NCBI RefSeq assembly: GCF_036785885.1
Contig: NC_092317.1
Coordinates: 3,226,501 to 3,290,500 of the forward strand
Length of the DNA: 64,000 nt
Reading direction: 5' to 3'
Source of the DNA: Coffea arabica
Lineage: Eukaryota; Streptophyta; Magnoliopsida; Gentianales; Rubiaceae
Part shown: positions 24,244 through 34,663 of the stretch, in pieces
Layout of the letters: each line of letters starts with the position of its first letter
Position numbering within the stretch: the stretch's first letter is position 1
Translations under genes and position numbers: made by a program
The notes under the pieces: generated by a model
Databases searched by the model: none
What the model saw: only the letters and a program-made list of their open reading frames with translations
What the model was told of the DNA's origin: nothing

Positions 24244-25043
24244 GGGATAATTTCATAAACCTCCTGAGGTTTTTGACAATTTCACTGAACTCTTCTAAAA
24301 TTTTAAAAATTATACATACTTTCCTTATCATTTAAAATGATAATTTTGCCCTTAAATATTTTAATGAAATTTTCTTATTTGGTATGCTAATACTTAGAAT
24401 GAGTTTTAAAATTATTTTTCATTATTTTTCCTTCTTATTCCTTTTTTAAAATTTTTCGCCAATAAAACTGTAGAACAGCCACCATTGCCTCTAAGTTTCT
24501 ATTAAACCAAATGTCGAACTAGTGATTTTTTAAACGAATTAATTTTATATGTAATTCAATGTTTTTGCTGATCTTTGTTTTCTATTTTTTGGTATTAAAA
24601 TTAATAACAAATAAAAAAGAAATGGCTCAAAAGCACTACTAAATTATGATAATTCCACTACCCCTAAAATTTATAAACTCTAAATGAATTATTTCAACAT
24701 TTTTTTTATCTTATAAATCTAAATTCATAATAAAATATCATATCATAGTAATCAAATTATTATTATAGTTATTTATCAAATAGTAGATATAAACATGAAA
24801 AATTTGGCACATTTTTCTTATAATTATATAAATAATCTTATAATTATATAAGAAAATAAATTAAAACTCATTCCAAAATGGGCATTTTTGGGTATTCATT
24901 TAAAAAATTGTCCAAGTCAATCTTATTTTAAGGTTTTGTTATTAAAACTATCAAATTAAGGGAGGTAAGTATAATTCTTTTAAATCTTAGAAGAACTCAG
25001 TGAAATTGTTAGAAATCTTAGGGAAGGTTTCTGGAATTATCCT
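24244..25043. mobile_element. Mutator-like (MULE) MITE with long inverted repeats
   Basis: The left end GGGATAATTTCATAAACC and the right end (reverse complement AGGATAATTCCAGAAACC) extend into imperfect inverted repeats of about 75-90 bp, including the shared stretch ACAATTTCACTGA. Both ends are flanked by the same 9 bases, TAGATTAAA (24235-24243 and 25044-25052). Nine-base target duplications plus long TIRs are characteristic of Mutator-like elements. The 800-bp body is AT-rich and non-coding. Confidence 0.85.
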
Positions 25044-25111
25044 TAGATTAAATTAACCGTTTTGATCCTTCAAAAAAAATTAACGAGTGCCCTGTCAGTC
25101 GAACCCACAAG

Positions 25112-25861
25112 TAGGGGTGGGCAAAATTATCCGCTAACCCGAAAACCCGTCATATCCGATCCGATCCAATCCGAAAATTAGGATATCCGATTTTTATTAT
25201 TTGATCGGGTCAAAAGAGGGTCGGGTACCCGCTAAGATGCGGGGCGGGTTAGGATCACATAATTAAAAACCCGCGGGTACCCGATCCGCCCCGCATATAT
25301 ATTTGTTATTTTATTTTTATTTTTATACACACACTATAAAATAATAAGAACTAAATAAGTAATTTTATTGAATAAATTGTATTACAAATATAAGAGACTA
25401 TAGTTTATTTATAAGATTCATTTGTAGAGGCCATGATCTTATATTTTATAGAAAAAAGTTTAATTAATGTGGAACATATATATTAAAAAATGTGCTACTT
25501 AATTTCAAACTTTTATTGATTTCGAATTCTTTTAATTTTTTTCCTTTATCTTATATTTTCTTCACATGCTTGTTTCTTGGTGGGAAACCTTTTCTTAGAA
25601 AAAAAAATTTCTTAAATCTTAGATGAATGTGTAAAATATAAAATTAAATTGGTACAAATTATTTTTAAAAAAATTAAATAATAAATGGGGCGGGGCGGGA
25701 CGGGTACCCGTTGACCCGACCCTATCTCAACGGATACCCGATTATAGGGTACCCGCTGATATGCGGGGCGGGTAAGGGTCAAAAAATGGTTGACCCGCAA
25801 TGTGCGGATCGGGTCAGCTAAATGGTGAATGGGGCGGGTACCCGACCCATGCCCACCCCTA
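25112..25861. mobile_element. hAT-like non-autonomous element with GGGTACCCG motifs
   Basis: The ends TAGGGGTGGGCA and TGCCCACCCCTA are perfect inverted repeats, flanked by an 8-base duplication CCCACAAG (25104-25111 and 25862-25869), diagnostic of the hAT superfamily. Both subterminal regions carry several GGGTACCCG / CGGGT / ACCCGC motifs that make further inverted structure. The 750-bp body has no transposase. The perfect TSD suggests fairly recent insertion. Confidence 0.88.
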
Positions 25862-26525
25862 CCCACAAGGAAAAAAAATCTCCGACGTCAACCTCAACTG
25901 TTATAGGTTGTACTAGTTCTTCTCGCCCATTTTCCACGCATTGTGAGTAACTACACGTTGTTTAGATAAGTTTTTTTCGCAGAAAAATGTTTACTTTTTT
26001 CATAAATGTATTTTTAATTACTTTTTTAATTTATATATATCGAATTGTTATAATTTTTTTTTTTTACAAAAACTCTTAAAAATAACAACCAAAATAGGAA
26101 CAAGGCGGAAGGTAGGTTAACAGCACTTGAATTAATTATGTGAATGATAGGATGAATATAATTAATCGTTAGTTTTGTTTCTTTCGCTTCTTAACTCTCA
26201 TCCTTTTTCAGTGGAATTTATAGATATAATTTTTAATTGAAATCCTTAGCCTTGTTTCACTAGACAAGTAAGTGAATAGCTCATCGAAGATGGATTCAGA
26301 CTGGGAAAGAGAATAATGGCACGTGAAACTAGTTGTTCTGGATAGTTTTTACCGTCACTTGGTAGATAGTCGCTCTGTTTTACTTTTGACCGTGATTCCA
26401 ACCACTTTGAAACTAGGAATGGTTTTCACTGGCTTGGCTAACCCGCTAAAAATTAGGCTTTGAATCCCAACATGACAGGGCATAGGCATTGAATGCTTAT
26501 ACCCTTCTCACATATTCTACAGGTA

Positions 26526-26854
26526 CTCACTCCGTTCCACTTTGATAGTTTCGTTTTCCTTTTTTATCTGTCCCAAATTATAGTCCACTTTTCAATTAAA
26601 AAATGTAATTATATTTTAATTTTCCTAAAATGCCCTTATTCAATGTAAGTTGTTGTTACTATAAACCTACCCCATTTAATGAGAATTGATTCTTTTTTTA
26701 CCATCAATTCAAGTTCCCATAAAGTTGTACTCTATTTAATGTGAGGGTATTTTAGGAAAATAGCAATCTAAATTTACTTTTCTAACAAAGTTAACTACTT
26801 TTTCTTAAACTGTGTGAAAAAAGAAATGGGACTATCAAAGTGGGACGGAGGGAG
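26526..26854 (-). mobile_element. Stowaway-like MITE, copy 1
   Basis: The ends CTCACTCCGTTCCACTTTGA and (reverse complement) CTCCCTCCGTCCCACTTTGA are flanked by TA on both sides (26524-26525 and 26855-26856). The TIR type, TA target and about 330-bp size fit Stowaway-like (Tc1/mariner) MITEs. Relative to copy 2 at 27405 it is inverted and, by eye, close to 90% identical over the part compared. Confidence 0.8.
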
Positions 26855-27404
26855 TATAATATACCAATACAGTCTCTTATCTTATAGTCTAGGTGCTAAC
26901 TGGCTATGTGCCCATTATTTTTTATTTGTTAATAATATTTTAGTCCCTTTCTACCCCCCAAAAAAAAAGGGGAAAAAGTTTTTGATGCATGATTTTTTGT
27001 AGTATCCAAATTACTTGATTGAGATAGTAAACAATAGTGAGGTGTATATGTGACCAATGAGAGTCCCACTATTTAGTGAAACATCTCTTTCTTCTGTGAT
27101 CTTTGCGGAACAAGAGCAATTAACCCGCCATATATGTACCAAAATCTAGCATAAACTCCGCATATGTTTGTGGACTGCATCATTATCTTAATTATCAAAT
27201 CATTAATAAACAAGCTACTAAAGGATTCAGATGACCAGTACTAGAAAGGAGCAGGCAGAAAGGAGTTGACACCCTGTCCCTCCTACTCTTTGTAGCAAAA
27301 GTGGTAACAATAATTATTTTAAGATGTAAAGAGAACAATTACAGGCTTGTACCTAGTACTTAGCAGAGGAAACTGAAGGTGGCTGGTCATTTGTCAATTA
27401 TATA

Positions 27405-27732
27405 CTTCCTCCGTCTCACTTTGATAGTCCTGTTCTTTTTTCACACAGTTTAAAAAAAAGTAGCTAACTTTGTTGGAAAAGTAAATTTAGATTGTTAATT
27501 TCCTAAAATATCCTCACATTAAATAGAGTACAACTTTATGGAAACTTGAATTGATGGTAAAAAAAGAGTCAACTCTCATTAAATATAGTAGATTTATAGT
27601 AACAACAATTTACATTGAATAAGGATATTTTAGAAAAATTAAAATACAACTACATTCTTTAATTGAAAAGTGGACTACAATTTGGGACAGATGAAAAAGG
27701 AAAACAGGACTATCAAAGTGGGACGGAGGGAG
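27405..27732 (+). mobile_element. Stowaway-like MITE, copy 2
   Basis: The ends CTTCCTCCGTCTCACTTTGA and (reverse complement) CTCCCTCCGTCCCACTTTGA lie between TA dinucleotides (27403-27404 and 27733-27734). It is the same family as copies 1 and 3 and shares the orientation of copy 3 at 56879. The interior is AT-rich and non-coding. Confidence 0.8.
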
Positions 27733-28103
27733 TATTATTATTTGTTATGTTCTTGGAGTATCGTGGGAATTTGCGTAGGCTATTTATGTGGTTACTACTA
27801 ATAAATTCATGTGGAAGATCGTTAGATGCTCCGGCGGGAGTTTGCAACTTCTACAGATAGAAAAAGTCATTACAACATTTTCCCAAAAAAATTAAAAGAA
27901 TCCGGGACACTGTAATCTAATTAAATATCCCTTTAACCTGGGACTCGTGTCTGTGGATGTGGTAACAGGGCTTACCACTGTGTTACGATATCCATCTTTT
28001 CAGTTTTCTCACCGCATCTCCCTTTCCCAATGCTCATAAAAGTCCTTTCTTAGATCTCTATTGCTGCATATCTTCTTCTTGACATTCTTATTTCTGTGGA
28101 ACT

Positions 28104-28847
28104 ATGAAGACTTCTATAACCATTAATTCTTTCCTCTTGCCTGTCGTCTCAACAGTGATCATGACTCTATCAAGGGGTTTCCAAGTTAGACTAAAAGTTT
28201 CAGTCTCAGCTATCCTCATATCCTCCCTCATATGCCTACCTTCCCGGTCAGGTAAAAATTAGCCCACCTTCTTTCGGTGCATGAATTTTCAAGAATTTTC
28301 TCTTGCAACTGCGTCCATTTTCAAGAATTTTTTTCAATCACCCTTGTCCTATTAAATCAAGAATCAGCTGGAGAAAACATTTCTACTCCAGAATATTTTG
28401 TTGGTAATTCAAGCTTGATGTTCATAGTTGTAGGCTCTTCTTCAGTTAGGGCATATGTTCCCACCCCAAACCCCCCCCCCCTCCCTCTTTAATTGTAAGT
28501 CACAGCATTTAAGACCCTTGCACGATTGCATATAGAAGGTTTCAACTTGGAAACTTAACATTTTTTTTTTTCCGTGATCTTTTCGAGTTTCAGGCTCACT
28601 GGCAGTGGGAATGATGCCCTCAAACACCAATAGTGATCAGAATGCACTCCAGGGAAGGAAAATGGTGCTAGGATCAAGGCCACCAGGTTGTGTGAACAAA
28701 TGCATGAGTTGTCAACCTTGTAAGGCTACTTTAGTTATTCCACCCCACCAAGATGAGGGTTCAAGGAAACTAGCTCATAGAGAAGATGATAGCTATTATC
28801 TTCTTTCATGGAAATGCAGATGTGGAGATAAGCTCTTTCAACCTTGA
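28104..28847 (+). CDS. EPFL8: EPIDERMAL PATTERNING FACTOR-like peptide, EPFL8 type
   Basis: Secreted cysteine-rich peptide hormone precursor; EPF/EPFL peptides act through ERECTA-family receptor kinases in stomatal and tissue patterning, though the role of EPFL8 itself is poorly defined. Exons 28104-28251 and 28594-28847 join as TCA G + GC TCA to give 133 aa. The N-terminal part has a hydrophobic segment (about residues 34-46) ending near LPSRSG, a plausible signal peptide. A second in-frame ATG (codon 20, at 28161) would give a cleaner signal peptide and may be the true start. The mature region is MVLGSRPPGCVNKCMSCQPC, then WKCRCGDKLFQP, with six Cys at 82, 86, 89, 92, 124 and 126, the standard EPF pattern (CxxxCxxC to CxC). 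A basic GRK just before MVLGSRPP could be a processing site. ATLVIPPHQ between the Cys clusters is what points me to EPFL8. Confidence 0.9.
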
Positions 28848-29511
28848 TGATCGTCACCAGCCTCTGGCCGGAAAGTTAAAGAAAGCTTTAATAGTAAGTA
28901 TTAGCTAGCTAGTATTTACTGATAATATATATAGTTGAAAATACCAGGTTATTTCCTCATTAATATGGTGTACTTATAAAATTAAGCAAGCTTCTAATGT
29001 TGCACTGTTGTGAGCATTATGTACCTATTTAACGGGTTTAAGTAATTTAGTAATTATTATGCTCTCCTGACTAATTCTATACATGCATTTTTAGGAGTTT
29101 AGGACTTGTCTTTTTGGTTATAATCTTCTTTTTGTTTGCTTCCTGTTCTTATTTGTTCTTGGGGAAGAATCGAATTCATCGGGTACAGCAATTTTTTTTT
29201 TTGGGTTATGAAAGGACATCTCTCTGAGACTAAACAGTTTGTTTTTGTTGAGAAATATCAAAATCTAAATGAAGATCGGCAGAATATCACAAGTACAACC
29301 AAACACAACAGTTACATGGAGAGGTCATGTCTATGCAACCAGAAGAAAATGATCACACAGAGAAATCAAGCAAAGGGACAATTTATTGTACTATTTCCAT
29401 GGCATGCATGCATAGTGCATAGAAGACAAATTTGCATAAAGGTTGAAAAGATTTTTAGTGAGTGCCAAAACTATTGATCTTTTCACCTTAATTGGTCTTG
29501 TTTCCTGCAAA

Positions 29512-29662
29512 AAATTTGTGTTTGGATTGCGTTTTCCGTCATTTTTCATGGAAAAATTACTGTAGCGATTTGATATATGTGAGGAAAAAAGATGATAGGG
29601 AAATGTGATCACGGAAAATGACAATATTTTTTGACGGAAACAAACAATCCAAGCATGGCCTT
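29512..29662. mobile_element. Small MITE-like inverted-repeat element, 150 bp
   Basis: The left side GTGTTTGGATTGCGTTTTCC is matched in inverted orientation by the right side (GGAAACAAACAATCCAAGCA); both share TTTGGATTG-like and TTTCCGTCA-like words over about 30 bases. The sequence folds back on itself. No clear target duplication was found, so the borders are approximate. Confidence 0.5.
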
Positions 29663-30609
29663 AACACGTTAAATCTAAAGAAAATGACTAAAACATGGAA
29701 ATTATAGTCTGGATATATGCTAAGTAGTTAGCTAGCCGTTTTCTTGAAGTTTAAATTGTGAAAGTTAGACTATCATGTGCTTAAACAAATTAGTCCTTAA
29801 TGGGTTAAGATCTTGTTATGTACTGCAATTATTTTTGAATGTACACTAATTCCCGTACAATAGTAGTATACTGAAAGTTTTACTGAATCATTAAAAGATA
29901 GTACATATTTCACCGTAGAGGAAATCAATAATTGAGGCTCCGATCACTGGTTCCTGTCCTCGTAGCCAGCATCTTTTTTTTTTTGATTTTCTTCCTTTTT
30001 CTACTAGTTTTGAAAACTTTAGAGGCCAGCTTATTTGGATACTGATCTTCCAGGAGCTATTGCAAAATGATCTACCTTAGCACAAGAATTTTGTCAGCCA
30101 GAAATTCTGAACTTCCCTATTGTAAGGCTGAAAGTTTTCAATTAGGTTCTGAAAATTTTTTGCCTCCCCCAAAATCTGTCAAATCTGTAGCAAGTTAACT
30201 CTTCGGTTCTGCATCTGCCCTGGAGTACTTGGAGAAGCAATCGTGCGCAGAAAAGCTTCGGAATATTAGCATCTATATTCAAATATATGAACACCAAGTG
30301 GATTGGACGTGATGAAATAGGGTCCAACCAAATAAAAATAAATAGAATATCATATAGGAAATGAACATGGAGTAGCGGATATCTTTGACTATCGACAGAA
30401 AACAGGACTACTAGCTTAGGAAACAGGGATCAGAGGAGTGGACAAAGTCAAGAAAAGTTCACTGTATTATATTCCCAGCAGCAGCAAGAAGACACCACCG
30501 TTCATTTGGTGAATGGCGACAGAACTGATTCTAACTGAAGCAAAAGATCAAACGTCAAAACTTAACGCTGAAGTGTCCAGCATGCTCTGCTGCAGTAAAC
30601 TCTCTGAAG

Positions 30610-30840
30610 AGTGCTACTTTTTTTTTTTTTTTTTTTTCAAAATTTTCAACGGGTGATATTTTTCATGTATATATATATTTTTAAAGAGGTGAAAAACGTA
30701 TTCAGCTGAATGCAACTTATTATTTTTTGTATGCATAATTTCTTAAATATCGTATTCAAAATGCATTCACTAAATGCGTTTAAAAAAAAAAAAAAAAAAT
30801 CTTTCACTCTTTTGGGAACTATTTTTCAGAAAGTAGCACT
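30610..30840. mobile_element. MITE-like element with AGTGCTACTTT ends
   Basis: AGTGCTACTTT at the left and AAAGTAGCACT at the right are perfect 11-base inverted repeats around a 231-bp AT-rich body with long T and A runs next to each end. No flanking duplication is certain. Confidence 0.5.
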
Positions 30841-32706
30841 TTGTGGAAATTTACTCTGCTCTGCGGGCTTGAGGGCTTGAGTCCTCTCCTCCAGTTCGAA
30901 CACCTTCAATTACTGCCTTTGAATCAAGTTTTGCAGACAGAAATAGTAAAAAACAACGTTAACTAAACTAACAAAATGTAGTTTGAGTCGTGCTTAATAA
31001 CACTGTCCTAAGAAATTATTTCGTGAGGTTGAAATGTTTCTCCAGGATTAAACAAGCCTTCTTCTTGTTTATAACAAGAAGGATCAGAACTTTAGCAAGT
31101 GTCGGTTAAATCTAGCAAAGAACAAAAAAGCTGGCAGGAAGGTCTCTACTGTCAGCTGTTGATATGTTTTCTGAAGTGAGAAAAGCTGCTATTCATAGGC
31201 ATCAGAAAGTGCACGTTGGAGGTAGGATAACATAAAAAAAAACCATGCCTAATTTTTCACGTAATAGACAATAACATTAATACGTATTAATAGAAAATAT
31301 GTTGTGAACGTGCCCTGAATTCGTAACCGATGAGATAAGGATTTGATTTGTAAAATGTAAAAGTAAAATTTATTTTTGCTCGCAGTAAAATCAACTTGGG
31401 CCGCATTTAACCCACATGTAGGGGGGCAAATCCGCCAGTTTGTACTGAAACAGTCCAACTCAACTTCTTTCTCATGCACACGAGCCCACACTAGTTATCA
31501 ATTTAACACAAGTCCAATAAAAGCGTAAACATTATAAATGACGAGTTTTTCAATATGGGGTAAAGTCTTTTGAAATATCCCTATTATTTTCAACAAATTT
31601 ATCCTCGATCCTTGAGTTACATAACGAGTACCTTAATTAAGTGGAAATCGACGTTCTATTCTTACATAACCAAATACTGAATCCCATAAGTACATCAATC
31701 TCACATTTTTTTTTTGGTAAGGGGAAGATTTTAATATCAAAATTTCCTATTTAAAATTCTTCCTATCTTGCTATCTAATCCAATCCTTCTCCTGACCATT
31801 AATTGTGACGCTGAGGACTCGCAATTAGTCCGCACCCGGGAGGTCACTTTCTTGGATGGGCTTCATCCAAGAATATGCTACTCTTAAATCTTGTAACTAT
31901 TGAAGTATATGTCTATATCTATGTCACCGTTATGACACATGACATAAGTTGATGTCGTATTAATGAGTTGAACATCTAAATAGTCGCCAGGTGGTGATGC
32001 TGGATACAGATGTACCCAAAATTTTCCCAAAAATCTTAGCCAATGAATCCAAGTTGTGTGCTCTGCAAAATTGCAAATGTATAGTTTTAAGATGCACTAC
32101 TTATTTTTGAACGGCCATAAAAAAAAATTTTAGGGACCAAAAACAACACAAAAAGACAGATATTCTGTACCTGGTTACATTTGATTTCCGAGACCAATTT
32201 TGCCGGTCTCCATCCAAAGGTTAATTTTGCTTAGATTTGTTATTTTTCACGAAAAAATATGTTGTGTTTGAATATTTAATTTGTTTAAAATATTATTTCG
32301 CTTATATCATAATACGTTAAAATTCTCAATTACTACTTTATCTCGTATACGTCACATTATTTTTTTTTTCCTGTGTTACGGTGGTGTTATTTCAAATAAC
32401 ATCCTATTCAAAATTATTTTACATCCAGTAGTATATTCCAAAAAGGAAGTGGCCTTTATTTTGTCTACGTCACAAGGGTTGAATAATGGAGGCTTCATAG
32501 ACACAGGAAAGGGAAAAAGGAAAAAGGGAGAATATGAGCTTGCAGAAATAAAATTAATTTTAAACCGCAAATGACTGGCGGTTTGGCTTGGACTAATGAA
32601 ATGAAAACTGTATTTAAAAAAAAAAAAAAGGGTGTCCGTCTTACCGGTTAATTACTACTAACTTGCTAATTCAGAGAAACCCTTGGAACTTCCCTAAACA
32701 ACCACC

Positions 32707-34663
32707 ATGGGCTCCCGTTTTCCTCCCACGAGCTTGCACCTCCACCACAACCACAACCACAACCACAACCACCGCCTCCTGGTATGGCCCAATTCCACCA
32801 CCTTTTCTCCTACTTTCTTCAATTGTTTAGCATCCTTCTGTAGTCGTACTCAATTCACTACCACTTATATCCCTCATCTTCACCGCTCGTGTCTATTGTC
32901 ATCCTCCCATCCCAGAAAATGGTCTACCCACTGCCGTGCCACCAGCCCTGGCCCACCATCACCCCCGCAGTTGGACCCGCCTCCTGGAGATAATCCACCT
33001 CCTTCCTCAGGTAATTACTGAGCTATTAGCTAGTATTACCCAGCTCATTCGATTCTTCTGTTATTGAGATTCCCTGAATTTCTGCATATATTTGTGGCTT
33101 TCTCTTTTAACGTACTTAACTAGCTCAACTAGGTTATGAGTTCGATACTTGGAAAGAAAGGGATTTTGTTGAACTGGGCTTTGCCTTGATTGAGCTTATA
33201 TATTATATTTTGGCCAGTATTAAGCTGTTTAAGAAACAGATGTTTAGAAACAGCATGAAGAAATGGATTCAGAAGATGGTGAGGCTCTTGTGGAGTTATG
33301 GCTAGGCAAAAGAGAAAGGGCTTTTTGATTTTTAAGTGTCCATCCTTTTCTTGAATGTGAAATTGTAGGGAATTTACAGCTACGCAAGTCTGCATGTATT
33401 GAATTAATTACTAGTTTTGATTGCTTTCACAATTTTGTGGCCGCTCTGCTGGTTGCTCCATCAGTAAAAAGTTAATTAATTATCGAATGAGACAACCATT
33501 TTGGGTTCTCCTTCAGAAGATAATTGGATTCACGTACACATGTAGTTACATCAAATTGAAATCTTTTTTCATCACCAATCAATCACGCTAAAATAGTCAC
33601 TGCAATGGTTCTGACAATTTTTTACTTCATAAATGTCAACTTGCAATTGTTTATTTAATTAATGCATCGGATCAAAGTGGAAATTATGAACTTAATATAT
33701 GAAAGCGTAAAGTCAAGAAATTGTGTTTCAATGCCAAATTGCAAAACTTTGTTGTCATCAATCAAGAAATGTATTAAATTGAATGAATGAAAGAAAGTTG
33801 CTTTCTCGTTATGGAAATTTAACTATTTGTACTCCCTTATGTATGTTTTGCTAATGGAAATTTTCTCTCACAAACTATTGTGGAAGAATGAAGATTAGAC
33901 CGTTCAAAAAGCCATTTTACATTGCCAAGTAAGAAAACTGCACTAATCGTTTTACATGGACTGCACCATGGATAAAAATAACTTTTTGTTTCTCCTGTTA
34001 GCAGTTTAAGTAACTGTACTCATTCCTTATGATATAATTCCAATTCAAAATTTCCAATCCTATTTTACTTCTTATAGAGAACTAAACACAGCCTAAGTGA
34101 TTTATGAAATGCGTGGATGGATGAGATTATGGTGGTACTGGAGGCTATTGATTTCGATATTGACTGGCTATTTTTTCTGTTTTGGCTTATCTTAGGAAAG
34201 TTTTACTGTATTTATGCTTCAGGCTTATCCAGGTGCAGTTTTACTTAGTAAAAAATATTTTTAAATCTAAGTGGAGTTGATGAGTCCTTGTTAACAAACC
34301 ATTGCAACCTTGAATTCAGTTGCTTGAACCTTTTTGCCCCATTCATTTTTATCTTTATCGTATATCATCTCATTAGCCTGACTCCAGATGTCTACTTTAT
34401 CTGCAAGATGTAGCATGAGGATAAAGCAAGGACGTAATATGCTAGTGCTACATGATTCTGTTATGCTACTTGTCTGATTTAAAACTTAATTGCTTAATCT
34501 TGCTATCCCTGCCGCAGGACTCATTTCAAGTTTCTCTAGGATTAAAGATACTGTGCGGATCTTCTTTGCTGTTCTCTTCTGGATGTCTCTTTTCTTCTGG
34601 TCTTGCGTGTGGGATGGGAGAAATATTGGAAGACCAAAGAATGGATCTCGATTTAGAAGATGA
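32707..34663 (+). CDS. Probable plastid-targeted single-TM protein, function unknown
   Basis: Exons 32707-33010 and 34518-34663 join as TCA G + GA CTC to give 149 aa. The first 100 residues are rich in Ser, Thr, His, Arg and Pro with almost no acidic residues, as in chloroplast transit peptides, and include an Asn-His repeat (HHNHNHNHNH at about residues 13-22). A Pro-rich linker (PPSPPQLDPPPGDNPPP) follows. The second exon encodes SRIKDTVRIFFAVLFWMSLF, a hydrophobic aromatic helix (about residues 113-131), then WDGRNIGRPKNGSRFRR to the stop. I recognise the second-exon pattern (RIFFAVLFWMSLFFW followed by GRPKNGSRFRR) as a conserved plant family but know no function. The long intron has good splice sites. 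Downstream alternative exons cannot be excluded. Confidence 0.75.

Larger units (their letters stand above)
20388..28103. other. Repeat-rich spacer between HSP26.5 and EPFL8
   Basis: No host gene was found in 7.7 kb. Five delimited non-autonomous DNA transposons (21725-22836, 24244-25043, 25112-25861, 26526-26854, 27405-27732) make up almost half of it. Each has terminal inverted repeats and four show clean target duplications. The long Gly/Arg and Lys-rich frames at 22202-22800 come from a purine-rich tract inside the first element and are not genes. The remainder is AT-rich and featureless. Confidence 0.75.
28848..32706. other. Spacer between EPFL8 and the plastid membrane protein gene
   Basis: AT-rich sequence without a convincing gene. 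The open frame at 29136-29477 has no recognisable motif. Two small inverted-repeat elements are listed separately (29512-29662 and 30610-30840). The 32230-32410 stretch resembles common AT-rich MITE debris but has no clear ends. Confidence 0.55.

Noticed and set aside
29136-29477. 113-aa frame downstream of EPFL8
   Set aside because: No motif or splice support; composition like the spacer.
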